From positions 123,694,819-123,758,818 of the forward strand of contig CM042009.1 in assembly GCA_023525715.1 (NCBI GenBank): a stretch of DNA of 64,000 bases, read 5' to 3'. The translations under genes were made by a program, and so were the position numbers. Positions 24,309 to 36,011 of the stretch are shown here, in pieces; within the stretch, counting starts at the first letter, position 1; each line of letters starts with the position of its first letter. This stretch comes from Cichorium intybus. Lineage: Eukaryota; Streptophyta; Magnoliopsida; Asterales; Asteraceae. The notes beneath the pieces are model-generated. The model ran no database searches and had not been told where the DNA came from. It was given only the letters and a program-made list of their open reading frames with translations.

Positions 24309-24666
24309 AGAAGCTGCAACAATAATGCCTCTTTATTTGCATAGATCCATTATTCTCACATGTAGTTTTATAAATGCATATGTGCATATATTTTTATATG
24401 CATATAAATGCATATGTGCACGTATGCATATATGCATATATATGCAAAAATACGACGATTCAGCAAATAATGCCCCTTTATTGTTTATCAGGAAGCTCCA
24501 ATATGTAGTTTTATAAATGTATATGTGCATATATGTTTATATGCATATAAATGCATATGTGTACATATGCATATATACCTATATATGTAAAAATACGACG
24601 ATTCAGCAAATAATGCCTCTTTATTGTTCATCAGGAAGCTCCAATATGTAGTTTTATAAATGCATA
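24309..24666 (+). repeat. 142-bp tandem repeat, left part (interrupted by LTR element)
   Basis: Units begin near AAGCTCCAATATGTAG at 24491 and 24633, with an older copy from about 24309. Each carries a palindromic ATATGCATATAAATGCATAT core and an AATACGACGATTCAGCAAAT block. The third unit is broken at 24666 and resumes after 32147. Confidence 0.88.
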
Positions 24667-26522
24667 TGTAACATCCCAAAATTTTAGGGTAAAATTCAAA
24701 AAAAAAAAATTAAACGAACACTTCAATATAAGAAAAGCCACTTAATTAATTTTCATAAAATTCCATAAATTATAAGTTTAATGAAAACACCCCAGGATTA
24801 ACAGAAGTTAACGAAAACACAATATAGCGGAATATTAATTCAAAAACAGTCCTCCAATGAAGCAGCACAGTGTATACACGTCACGCCTTGCCATCCATGG
24901 TACCTGATGTACCTGAAACAGTAGTTTATATAGGGAAAGGGTAAGCACGGAGCTTAGTGAGTTCCTCAAAATACCATACGATCCATCACATAACATACAA
25001 CACATCATAACCATTCATATGTCTGTGAGACTCGCGGGCTATCCCTGTTCCGCTGAAGACTCACGGGCAGTTCCCGTTCTGTCTTATTGCTCGCAGGCTT
25101 TTCCCGTTCCGTCTAATGACTCGCAGGCTATTCCCGTTCCGCCTATTGGCTCGCGGGCTATCCCGTTCCGTCTAATGACTCGCAGGCTATTCCCGTTCCG
25201 CCTATTGGCTCGCGGGCTATCCCGTTCCGTCCACAAACAATCATTATCATAGCAATAATTCATACAATTATCATAACAGGTAAGATCACCTTAGTCTAAC
25301 ATATCTTCCTTCCTACGCATGCAATATCACCTATAGTATAGTGAGAAGACTCACCTGATTATAGTTGACTATAACGTTTAACTTTCTCTGCTTTGTATTC
25401 CCTTTCAACCTTAACCGTTAACATGATAAGAAATCTATCATTTCTTAATCCTTAACTATATTATAGTCTCATCATTAAACCCTTCAATAATTCCAACATG
25501 ATACTCCATGATTTATCAAGTAAAGAACGGCCAGGAAGAAGATTAGATGGGGTGGCAGGATCCTTTCAGCATTTTAGCCTTTCGGAAAATCCAACAACCA
25601 GATCCCAAGTAATCGGCCTAGTCACTGTCCTCGTAAGTAAATCAATCGGTATTATTTTCGGAATTACGAATTGTTATAATAACGACGTTTTTAAGGTTTT
25701 TGTTTACTATTGTTGGAAATAAGTATAATGTAACATATGTTATACTTATTAAATATTCTACTTCTTAACAGACAAATTATTTTACAATACTTACTTAAGG
25801 TATAGAAAGGTTTGTAGTTACCTTATGACCGTTCCTCGAGATCTATAACTCCTTCGTTAGACTTTTGAGCTTCCTTTCGCTCACTTGCTTACACTCAAAT
25901 CCTTAGCAAATTCTATGGAATGGTTTTGTGATTTCTTGGTGTGGTTTATGAGATGTTTTGGGGGGTATTTATACTTGAATTCTTGAATTAACAATTACTT
26001 GCCACTTTTGACAAAAGATTTTAATAATATAATTTTGTTGGAATTAATGACCTTCTAGAATCAGTCTGTTCAAGACTGGTTTAGCCGATCTTAAACCCAT
26101 TAAATTCACGTTTTTATTTGATATTCAGAAAATTCATCTCAATACCTTTTCAGGGATGTATTTTACGTATTTATACGATTTTTCTATGATTTATTATGAA
26201 TTTTTGAAAACAGACTATCTAATCTGTCAATTCCGAACTAATCAGTAAAGATTGCATTTTTTTACCATAGATAATGTCATTTTCAAGCTTACTATTATTT
26301 TTGGTAATTGTACTAGACTCAATTTTTAAACTTTGTGCACTGGTTTGAGGTCCAAATGATTTTTCTAGAATTAATTATGATTTTTCTAAAAACGACACAA
26401 AATGCTGATTTTCATATGAAATTGTAACTAAAGTTTTTCTTAGCTTTATAACTACCAATGATCATATAATTCCTAACACTCTTATTTTAAGTATATGTTA
26501 TAATCAGGATACGGGTCTTACA
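24667..26522 (-). repeat. 3' LTR of the gene-carrying element
   Basis: Near-identical partner of 30288-32142. Contains a minisatellite at about 25029-25235 with about 30-bp units around CTCGCGGGCTATCCCGTTCCG. Unlike most of the window it is rich in C and G there. Confidence 0.95.
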
Positions 26523-26540
26523 AGTCTCCCCCACTTATTT
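26523..26540 (-). other. polypurine tract of the gene-carrying element
   Basis: On the minus strand AAATAAGTGGGGGAGACT abuts the LTR start TGTAAGACCCG. Confidence 0.8.
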
Positions 26541-27300
26541 GGATTTCGTCCCGAAATCCGCATTTTCGAACGCCTCTATGTATTTCCCATCGAGTCCTTG
26601 TGTCCTTCAAAAACCCTCCTCGTCTTATTGCCAAAACTTTACAAGATTTAATTATCTTTCCCTTTCAACAATCATATACATCTGTAATAATGCTTAAGGT
26701 CATATTATTCTCATTCACTCCATACTTCTTTTCTTCTAATTACTCTAGATGTACAAATTTTTTTTTTAACTGTTTCTCACATTCCCACACATCGACTTGA
26801 CCGGCTACTATCTATAGTACACATTTAGTATTTTCTAATCCATATGTATACATAGTTAACCTAGTTAACTTGCAACACCTAATTTTTAACACTATTTCGT
26901 ATTTATATGAATTCGTCATATTTCAACACACATTTGCCTCAATTCAACATTTCTTTTAAATACTTTTTGGCTAAATAAATCTATTTTGTAAAATCTCCAA
27001 TTTTTTTTTTCACAGAAAAATATACAATTTATATCTTATTTCCTAAGTTTTTTTTTTTTTTTTTTTTTGAAGTACTGAACACTCTTTAAACTATTTCCAT
27101 TATATGGAGACATAAAAATTTGTTTTAATTCAAAAGTCTCTTTATTATATTGTTCTCACCAGAGTCAAGCAAGGAATTTTGAAAATAATGTCACTTGGGG
27201 TAGTGAAAAGTCTCATCTACTGTAGTTAGTTTGAATTTCGGTAATTAAAACGTGAGGTGTCCTTTCAGTTCCGTGTGCCCTTTCGGTTCCAGCTGTAAGA
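26541..27300. other. Interior sequence upstream of the RWP-RK gene
   Basis: AT-rich with a T20-plus run near 27048-27068. No ORF. The part next to 27300 would be the promoter side of the captured gene. Confidence 0.5.
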
Positions 27301-27301
27301 T

Positions 27302-27312
27302 ACTATATATAC
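27302..27312 (+). promoter_or_regulatory. TATA-box candidate for the RWP-RK gene
   Basis: CTATATATACA about 105 bases before the ATG at 27409, followed by a pyrimidine-rich leader typical of plant 5' UTRs. Position and sequence fit a core promoter; function is not shown. Confidence 0.5.
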
Positions 27313-27408
27313 AGGTATGTAGTATCATTCATTTCCACATTCATTTTCAGTCTCGTCCTCTCTTATCACTAGTTTGTTTGTAAACGAACTCATATTTAAA
27401 GTCGAGTC

Positions 27409-28748
27409 ATGGAAAACAGATCTTCAATGGGCGATCTGTCGAACCCTGGACCTGGTTTTCCGCAAGGAGAGGGTACTTCAAACCAAGCATTCTTAATAGA
27501 CTTCGGTGACTCTAACATTCTAGACATCTATCATCCATACTTCGATTACCTTTCTAATGTTTTGTTTGATTTTGAATTATGGTACAGTCTTCCAGATATA
27601 CTACCAATAGAGCAACTCCACGATGAGCCGGAAATTTTTCCCGAGTTGAACATTAACTCATATGATCTGGTGCATGCATCTGACTTTGCACTTGACTTTG
27701 CACTTGATCAGACTCCATGCCTTCTACCAGGTTAAATTCTTTTGAATGATCCATTTATAAGTATTCTATTTTGTTTTATCATTTGACATGTGTTATTTGT
27801 AGACCCATTTGTGGATGGTCTAACTGAGTACAATCCATTCATCGACGTACCCTCAATGAGCAGTGAGATCATCCCCATGAATCAAGGATTCATGGCTGAC
27901 ATTCAAAATGACAATCAATTACAGACGATTGATAACATCAATATTGATATGAATCCCGAGTTTGGGGTTGGTTTTCAATACCAAAATCACCTTCAGGTGA
28001 TTCAAAGGAACCTAGAAGGATTTCAAAATCCTGGTATTTTAGTTGAAAACCAACAATTATTACCGATAGAAACCACTGGCTTTAATGAATCAATGTCCAT
28101 CTTTGGGTCAGAAAATCAGGATCATGTTCAAATGATCCAGAATGATAACAATACAATTGGATCTGAACCTTCTAGTTCAGAAAACGTAGCAGGTGGCAGT
28201 GGAAGAGGTTTCAGGCACTTATTAAGTAGGGAAATAATAGCTTAACACTTCAGCGAACCAATTGAGAAAGCTGCGAAGGAACTCAACATTGGAACGACAC
28301 AATTAAAAAAACGCTGTAGAGAATTAGGTATCAATCATTGGCCCCAACGACAACTTACGAGTTTGCAAACCCTTATTGATCGTGCTGAGGTAAAGAACTA
28401 CATTTTTTTTAATTCCTTTATATCATAAGGTTGAAATTACTAAAGTTATTTGTGCCATAGGAATTTGGTAATGAATTTTTTGAGGCAACAGAATTATCGG
28501 GAGATTTAATACCCAACCTAAAAAGAGAAAAAGAAGCGATAATTGAAGGGTCACAATCGGGTCTAACAAACGGCACAAAGAAGCTAATACAAGCTGCTCA
28601 TAAGGTTGTATTTAGGAAAAGAAAAATTCAGGAAAAGGGGGAAACTTCATCAAGAACTCATACACAGCAGCAATCTCCGCCATCTAATTCTGGTATGAGT
28701 AGTATTAACCCTGGTTTACTCGAGTCTTCGAGTGAGGAGAATTTTTGA
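27409..28748 (+). pseudogene. RWP-RK (RKD-type) transcription factor gene inside an LTR element, one nonsense codon
   Basis: Three exons join cleanly with GT-AG introns: 27409-27730, 27803-28389, 28461-28748, stop TGA at 28746. The N-terminal part is acidic with aromatic motifs (FDYLSNVLFDFELW), as in RKD proteins. The RWP-RK domain lies at the end of exon 2: LSREIIA, a stop, then HFSEPIEKAAKELNI and KKRCRELGI, with the hallmark motif reading HWPQRQL instead of RWPxRKL. Exon 3 codes a Lys/Ser-rich tail. The only break is TAA at 28243-28245 inside the domain. RKD proteins are nuclear regulators of egg and gametophyte identity; this copy would lack its DNA-binding helix unless the stop is bypassed. 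It lies antisense to the retrotransposon, which may explain why its introns survived. Confidence 0.85.
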
Positions 28749-30272
28749 GGCTTTGTAGGTTAGTAGTTCTGTAAACTTTTCTTAATGTATTAATAATAAG
28801 TTGTAGTAATGAATTAAATATATAGACGTGTTACTATAATTTTAATAATTTCATCGATTCAATATAATATTCCTGTTGTTCCCTTAATTTTGTATTCCTC
28901 CCCCACTTGGACTAAAGTCCAAGTCTGTTTATTCGATTTATAATTTTTTTTTACAAGCCCTTACTCTCGAACAAAAACCAAGCCCACTCTGCTCAGCCAA
29001 CAACTTGCATCAGGGGCAAACACCATCTCAATAAACATGTTTGGATAATGTAAAGACGTTTACATCAACCACCATATGTTACTCATCCGCTTGCGACCCT
29101 AGTCAACACCTCTATCGTCAGTTACCTCAATCACGAGCGAGTGATCCAGACTCTCAACCCACACGACCTGATCAATCACTCAAGCAAGATCAATACAAGG
29201 GTAGGTAGCCCCACTATTACACAGCATGACTCAAAAATACCCGCTATCATCTCAGGCGCCGCTTGCACCTCTTTGACTGTGAGTTGGAAAACTCACCCTT
29301 GCATCCTCTAGTCCCTGTCTGAACTTGTGTGCCCATTAGTTGCATGAAAAATAGCTACCACAATAGCACTTTAACACTCTCCCTTTCAACAGTCTTTAAG
29401 CTCAGTAATCAACTTAAGCATGATCGGTCCAACCAAACTGGTATGATTACATCTTAATTGTTCCTACTGAACCTCACAATCAACATTCAACAATCGAATG
29501 GATAAAGGTTTACCACGTTACACTAGCATTTAAGTCAACTATGCTAGACACTCACATACTCAGCTCCTTGGATCCTTCGTGACGAACTCCCGACTCGAAC
29601 GCGGATCCTGTGCTTTCGATAGTAGGAGCTCTACTACTACCTTCCACACCTATCCATGTCCGTTCCAAGACCCGTCTCGAAATATCCAATTCGCTTCTCA
29701 CCGATAATTTTAACACATATGCCCTTATAAGGCATATGTCAACCCTTCTAGGAATACTTGGAATCCCACCCCCACCCTGCTATTCTAACTAAGACGGAAC
29801 TTCCTCCGGTGATAACAGATTGTTTCGCGAACGTAGTTGTATACAATATCGAACCAAATAGTCTTTCAAATAAGAGAATCTACCCTAAGGCAACAACCAA
29901 ACAAGGAACATGCAATAAGGCCAACTCACACATTCTATGACTATTCAGTCCCTATTGTATACAAGTTAGTGGAAATCCCTAAGCAACCTATCGGCACTAG
30001 CATACAGTTCGATTAGCAAATAGCAGATAATAATACAACAATTTGTGATCTCTACCAAGCATTTCAGCAAACATATACTATATGTTTTTTTTAACATCCA
30101 CAATATTAAATACTTAACCCTTTTCCCATGCTGGCTTCGGCTGGCGGTACACACTGTGTCTTTAGTTCATACTTCATAAAACATATTTCTTTCGTAAAAA
30201 TGTTCTAAGAAAACTCTTAAGCCTCAACTTGAGTCCAGAACTCACTAAGTGAGCCTGATTCTCTCAAGCTGT
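28749..30272. other. Interior of the LTR element, 5' leader side (minus)
   Basis: About 1.5 kb with no coding domain. At about 28896 a CTCCCCCACTT motif repeats the polypurine-tract core at 26525. The rest would be the element leader, transcribed on the minus strand from the right LTR. Confidence 0.5.
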
Positions 30273-30284
30273 GCTCTGATACCA
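30273..30284 (-). other. tRNA-iMet primer binding site
   Basis: TGGTATCAGAGC on the minus strand, three bases inside the 5' LTR (30288-32142). Confidence 0.92.
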
Positions 30285-30287
30285 ACT

Positions 30288-32142
30288 TGTAACATCCCAA
30301 AATTTTAGGGTAAAATTCAAAAAAAAAAATTTAAACGAACACTTCAATATAAGAAAAGCCACTTAATTAATTTTCATAAAATTCCATAAATTATAAGTTT
30401 AATGAAAACACCCCAGGATTAACAGAAGTTAACGAAAACACAATAGAGCGGAATATTAATTCAAAAACAGTCCTCCAATGAAGCAGCACAGTGTATACAC
30501 GTCACGCCTTGCCATCCATGGTACCTGATGTACCTGAAACAGTAGTTTATATAGGGAAAGGGTAAGCACGGAGCTTAGTGAGTTCTTCAAAATACCATAC
30601 GATCCATCACATAACATACAACACATCATAACCATTCATATGTCTGTGAGACTCGCGGGCTATCCCTGTTCCGCTGAAGACTCACGGGCAGTTCCCGTTC
30701 TGTCTTATTGCTCGCAGGCTTTTCCCGTTCCGTCTAATGACTCGCAGGCTATTCCCGTTCCGCCTATTGGCTCGCGGGCTATCCCGTTCCGTCTAATGAC
30801 TCGCAGGCTATTCCCGTTCCGCCTATTGGCTCGCGGGCTATCCCGTTCCGTCCACAAACAATCATTATCATAGCAATAATTCATACAATTATCATAACAG
30901 GTAAGATCACCTTAGTCTAACATATCTTCCTTCCTATGCATGCAATATCACCTATAGTATAGTGAGAAGACTCACCTGATTATAGTTGACTATAGCGTTT
31001 AACTTTCTCTGCTTTGTATTCCCTTTCAACCATAACTGTTAACATGATAAGAAATCTATCATTTCTTAATCCTTAACTATATTATAGTCTCATCATTAAA
31101 CCCTTCAATAATTCCAACACGATACTCCATGATTTATCAAGTAAAGAACGGCCAGGAAGAAGATTAGATGGGGTGGCAGGATCCTTTCAGCATTTTAGCC
31201 TTTCGGAAAATCCAACAACCAGATCCCAAGTAATCGGCCTAGTCACCGTCCTCGTAAGTAAATCAATCGGTATTATTTTCGGAATTACGAATTGTTATAA
31301 TAACGACGTTTTTAAGGTTTTTGTTTACTATTGTTGGAAATAAGTATAATGTAACATATGTTATACTTATTAAATATTCTACTTCTTAACAGACAAATTA
31401 TTTTACAATACTTACTTAAGGTATAGAAAGGTTTGTAGTTACCTTATGACCGTTCGTCGAGATCTATAACTCCTTCGTTAGACTTTTGAGCTTCCTTTCG
31501 CTCACTTGCTTACACTCAAATCCTTAGCAAATTCTATGGAATGGTTTTGTGATTTCTTGGTGTGGTTTATGAGATGTTGTGGGGGGTATTTATACTTGAA
31601 TTCTTGAATTAACAATTACTTGCCACTTTTGACAAAAGATTTTAATAATATAATTTTGTTGGAATTAATGACCTTCTAGAATCAGTCTGTTCAAGACTGG
31701 TTTAGCCGATCTTAAACCCATTAAATTCACGTTTTTATTTGATATTCAGAAAATTCATCTCAATACCTTTTCAGGGATGTATTTTACGTATTTATACGAT
31801 TTTTCTATGATTTATTATGAATTTTTGAAAACAGACTATCTAATCTGTCAATTCCGAACTAATCAGTAAAGATTGCATTTTTTACCATAGATAATGTCAT
31901 TTTCAAGCTTACTATTATTTTTGGTAATTGTACTAGACTCAATTTTTAAACTTTGTGCACTGGTTTGAGGTCCAAATGATTTTTCTAGAATTAATTATGA
32001 TTTTTCTAAAAACGACACAAAATGCTGATTTTCATATGAAATTGTAACTAAAGTTTTTCTTAGCTTTATAACTACCAATGATCATATAATTCCTAACACT
32101 CTTATTTTAAGTATATGTTATAATCAGGATACGGGTCTTACA
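30288..32142 (-). repeat. 5' LTR of the gene-carrying element
   Basis: TGTAACATCCC to CTTACA, matching 24667-26522 with about ten substitutions. The same minisatellite lies at about 30650-30856. Confidence 0.95.
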
Positions 32143-32370
32143 GCATATGTGTAAATATGTTTATATGCATATAAATGCGTATGTGCACATACGCATATAT
32201 GCCTATATATGCAGAAATACGACGATTCAGCAAATAATGCCTCTTTATTGTTCATCAGGAAGCTGCAATATGTAGGTTTATAAATGCATATGTGCATATA
32301 TGTTTATATACATATAAATGCGTATGTGCACATATGCATATAGGCCTATATATGCAAAAATAGATGTGCA
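32143..32370 (+). repeat. 142-bp tandem repeat, right part
   Basis: Completes the unit interrupted at 24666 and adds one more copy starting at about 32259 (AAGCTGCAATATGTAG). Confidence 0.85.
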
Positions 32371-33040
32371 TGTGTTCATATCCGTATATGCATGCATGTA
32401 TTTATTTTAATCTTTTTTATTATAAATGTATATTAATTTTTATTAATGTTATTGCATATTTTTAAGAATTTATCGAGCAAATTAAAGAAGTGAAAATTGA
32501 AAATTTGAGAAATGAAGTCGACATCAATTTTCGTTGTATTTTTTTTTATATTTTTTGTATGTAACGTTCAAAACAATTCTATATTATTGGTTATATTAAA
32601 TTGGTAATATGAAGTCCAAATATTATGGAATACAAACATTTTTGTGTCTTTTTTAGGAAATGTTAGCAAATGTGTATGTATGCATCCCTGGAAATATGAT
32701 GTAAAAAGTTAAAGATGCATTCTCTTAAAAAAATGCACATATCAGAAATCTGATTATGCATATATGCACCTGCAGGCAAGTATGTTATTATTTTTTTAAT
32801 TTTGAAATCTGTTATATTTCGTTTAAATATAAAATTTTTAACTTTTTTAAAATTTGAAAATTTTGACATTATATAAAAAACGAAAATTTCATTAATTATG
32901 AAATGTGAATTTTGAATTTTGAAATTGATTAGACTTATTTTTAGGAATTGACAATATTATTTCCAAAAATAAAAAAAATCAAAATTAAATTGGATTATGG
33001 AAATGACCATCAAGCCTTTTTTTTATTTGGATAATGATCT
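32371..33040. other. AT-rich right flank of element A
   Basis: No gene recognised; several poly-A and poly-T runs and TTTGAAATT-type repeats. Confidence 0.5.
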
Positions 33041-33101
33041 AATGGATGACATTGAGTTCTCAAGATCTTATGAATATTTCAGTTCTTAAAAGAACCTAAC
33101 C

Positions 33102-33265
<164 letters not shown>

Positions 33266-33534
33266 GGAGAGGTTCAAATGAGGAAAATTAAAATGACAAT
33301 TAAAAGGTTGACAACGCGAGGACAATTCTGGACCAATCATTTCACAAATGTATAATAGTAATCTTAGTATATCTATATTAATGAATAAAATCAAGATAAT
33401 TATAAGTTACCTAAAATAATGAGATTTGTTATAATTATTTCCTTAAATATAGCTTTTTTGAATTGTCGTGGGTTTTTTTTTTCAAATTTCCGTCACTGAA
33501 TTTGGTGTATAACTAGTCGACATTGGAAGTGAAG

Positions 33535-34520
33535 CAAAATTCATCAATGAATATTCGTACAGGGATATGTAACATGACAAATTCGATGTAATTCATTAAT
33601 GAATATACGTAAATACCATTGGCATTACAGTAAAATTGGCATTACAGTGAATATTCGTCACTGAAATTGGTGAATAAGCATTTGACATGGGCATTACGGT
33701 AAAATTCATCAATGAACATTCTTATAGGGGATATGTAACATAACAATTCAATGAAATTCATACAGGAATATATATGAAATTGGTTACAAGTTTGCTCTCA
33801 ATTTTGGTATTCACCAATGAATACAATGATTTACTATACTAATGAATGCAAAATCAACAAGTAATTTGATTATTCATCAATGAATACAATGCTTGGATAT
33901 ACTAAACCCCTAAATTCATCAATGAATGATGCAAAATCAACAAGAAATATGATTATTTATCAACAAATTTAACAGAACTAAACAACTAATGAATGTAAAA
34001 TCAATAAGTAACATGATCAACCTATGGTCTCAAAAAGTATAAAGCATTTGCATCAACATTGTTCATGATCAACCTCCCCACCACGTATGCGACTTGAAAA
34101 CCCATATAACAGATTAGATTCAAAGCAGTCGCGTCACTTTCAAACAACAATACCCAAAAAATGTGTCGTCTTCATGCCTAGAAAATTGTTCAAAGTATAA
34201 ATTGCATCAGACATGTTATAAAAATAGGACTGGAAACAACCCAATTATAGAAATCGTTGATGTTTGAAAACAACCCATTTAAAAGTAGGATGTTATAACT
34301 CAATAATGTGTAAACTCCCATTATTGATTACACTTCAAAGATCAATCATTGATGATTCATTACAGTTCATTAGCCTCACCATTACATCGATGATTACAGT
34401 TCATTATCCCCATTGTATTCATCGATGAATACAGTAAGGTCTACTATACAAATCTGCAGCCACTGCATTCATCAACGAATAAGCACATTCATCAATGAAT
34501 AACACATTCATCAGTGAATT
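33535..34520. repeat. Array of ATTCATNNATGAAT palindromes
   Basis: Six perfect copies of this interrupted palindrome (near 33539, 33591, 33871, 33913, 34418, 34487) and at least three one-mismatch copies lie in one kilobase of element B. Spacing is irregular. Confidence 0.8.
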
Positions 34521-34529
34521 TATTTGCAC

Positions 34530-35036
34530 AATTGATTTTATTTTGTACAATTGAAAGTTTAACAATGTAGATACAATTTTAGGAACCTTACCCGACAGTG
34601 AATTCACAAGTACTTCAGTTTGGTCAACTTTTTTAACCCAAAAATTTCATCTAGGATTGGACCGGTTAATAAATTCTCTTGGAATCTGGACAACTATGGT
34701 GGAAACAAACTGTTCCTATCTCGCTAAACTAACTTCGTTAGTATTTCTGTAGCATATTCTAACAACTCTTTGAAATTCAACCAACTAAAATCAAGAATCA
34801 AAGTTAAAAAACACAAATTAATTTATAAAATGGTTTAGCTTTCGATCGATGCTTATAAGAGAAACCTACCGACCATTTTGTTGTGGCTAAATAAATTTGA
34901 AACTCCCTACAGAGTTCGTCTAAAGCAACGAGATGAACATGCCAGTTGGAATGTTGGTAAGTCAGCATGGATTCACCAGATAGTACAAGCATCTTGATGT
35001 TCAATGAAACTCTCAACTCTAGTGAATAAATATATA
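34530..35036 (-). other. Sequence left of the copia 3 insertion, possible captured fragment
   Basis: A 70-codon minus-strand ORF at 34804-35016 reaches almost to the insertion site. I do not recognise it and cannot tell it from chance. Confidence 0.3.
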
Positions 35037-35041
35037 ATCGT

Positions 35042-35216
35042 TGTTAGCATATACGTGTTCATGTGTGTATGTATTATGTATATTAGCCCACTATGGTTAG
35101 CCCATGTATGTATCGGCCCAAAGGGTATTGCATGTATCTATCCCAAAGGGTATTGTATGTATATATTGCTCACGTTCAATGTTATTTTGTTGGATGGGAA
35201 ATTACGTATTTTAGCA
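35042..35216 (+). repeat. 5' LTR of copia element 3
   Basis: TGTTAGCATATACGTG to TATTTTAGCA. Contains a direct repeat around CCCAAAGGGTATTG(C/T)ATGTAT. Confidence 0.95.
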
Positions 35217-35228
35217 TGGTATCAAGCC
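35217..35228 (+). other. primer binding site of element 3
   Basis: TGGTATCAAGCC starts at the first base after the LTR. It matches the initiator tRNA-Met site in eight of its first bases and then deviates. Confidence 0.8.
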
Positions 35229-35357
35229 TCAAACCCTAAGCGCCGATTCCCTCTCGACCTCTCTCATCCGTAACCTCACTACTGTGTTCGGTTCTCTGCT
35301 TATCTTCTCCTCTCTTTTTTCTTCTACCTTGCTCTCTTCTTCCCTACCCTCTCTTCA

Positions 35358-36011
35358 ATGTCAGGAGAAAACTCCACCAACCGACCCACCCATAAAGCTT
35401 ACGGGATTACTAATATCAAGACATATGTCCCTCTCATCCTAGATCTAAACACTCGGAATTACGAACCATGGAGCGATCTTTTCCGGGCTCATTGTATTGC
35501 ATATGATCTTGTGGATCACATTGACGAAACTTATGATGCACCGAACACGCCTCCAACCGATCCGGAGTGGGATAAGCTCGATAAAATGGTGAAACTTTGG
35601 CTCTTCAGAACGATCTCTCAAAAGCTTATTACATCCGCCTACTCCACCAACGCAAACGCCCGCAAGGTTTGGACCAATCTTCATTCTATTTTTTACGAGA
35701 ACAAGGAATATACTGCTATGCAATTGGAAACCGAGCTCCGAAATATTTCGATGGGGGATCTCTCGATCCATGACTATTGTGAGAAAGTCAAAAAGCTTGG
35801 CGATTTACTTGTCGGGCTTGGAGAACCTATGAAAGAACGTAATCTCGTAACTTATGCGATCAACGGTCTTTCTAATAAATATGAAGGCGTTGCCCGTATC
35901 ATCCTCTTCACCAAACCGTTCCCCACATTTTCCGAGATGCGATCTATGTTAGCTATGGAAGAACCCCGCCTTCAAGCTACTATCTCCACACCATCGCATG
36001 ATAATCACTGA
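35358..36011 (+). pseudogene. gag: gag of copia element 3, N-terminal 217 codons
   Basis: ATG at 35358. Copia gag pattern: NYEPWSDLFRAHC at about residues 34-46 and a UBN2-type helical domain up to about residue 210. The frame stops at TGA 36009-36011 and continues in frame for a short way, then shifts near 36062 into a Gly/Asn/Gln-rich tail (to about 36470) with another TAG at about 36288. No CCHC zinc knuckle is visible in the tail. Confidence 0.85.

Larger units (their letters stand above)
24667..32142 (-). mobile_element. Young non-autonomous LTR retrotransposon carrying an RWP-RK gene
   Basis: Two 1855-bp LTRs with TGTAA...TTACA ends flank a 3.77-kb interior and are bordered by the 5-bp target duplication GCATA (24662-24666, 32143-32147). 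The tRNA-iMet site next to the right LTR and the polypurine tract next to the left LTR place the element on the minus strand. By eye the LTRs differ at about ten bases and two small indels (near 0.5%), so it is the youngest insertion here. The interior has no gag or pol; instead it holds a three-exon host-type gene in antisense. The terminal sequences resemble Ty3/gypsy chromovirus-type elements, which is inference. Confidence 0.93.
22768..33097. mobile_element. TA-bounded inverted-repeat element A (10.3 kb, contains an LTR element)
   Basis: Left end AGGTTCTTGTGAGAACTCAA pairs with the complement of the right end, AGGTTCTTTTAAGAACTGAA. The match continues with gaps through a GATCTTG block and TTAGATC over roughly 70 bp. 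Both ends abut long TA tracts (22579-22742 plus GA, and 33102-33264). Without the 7.5-kb LTR insertion the element would be about 2.8 kb and appears non-autonomous. Superfamily is not certain; it could be a MULE-like or other long-TIR class. Confidence 0.6.

Noticed and set aside
25019..25252. 77-codon ORF repeated at 30640-30873
   Set aside because: It lies in the LTR minisatellite and is duplicated because LTRs are duplicated; no domain.
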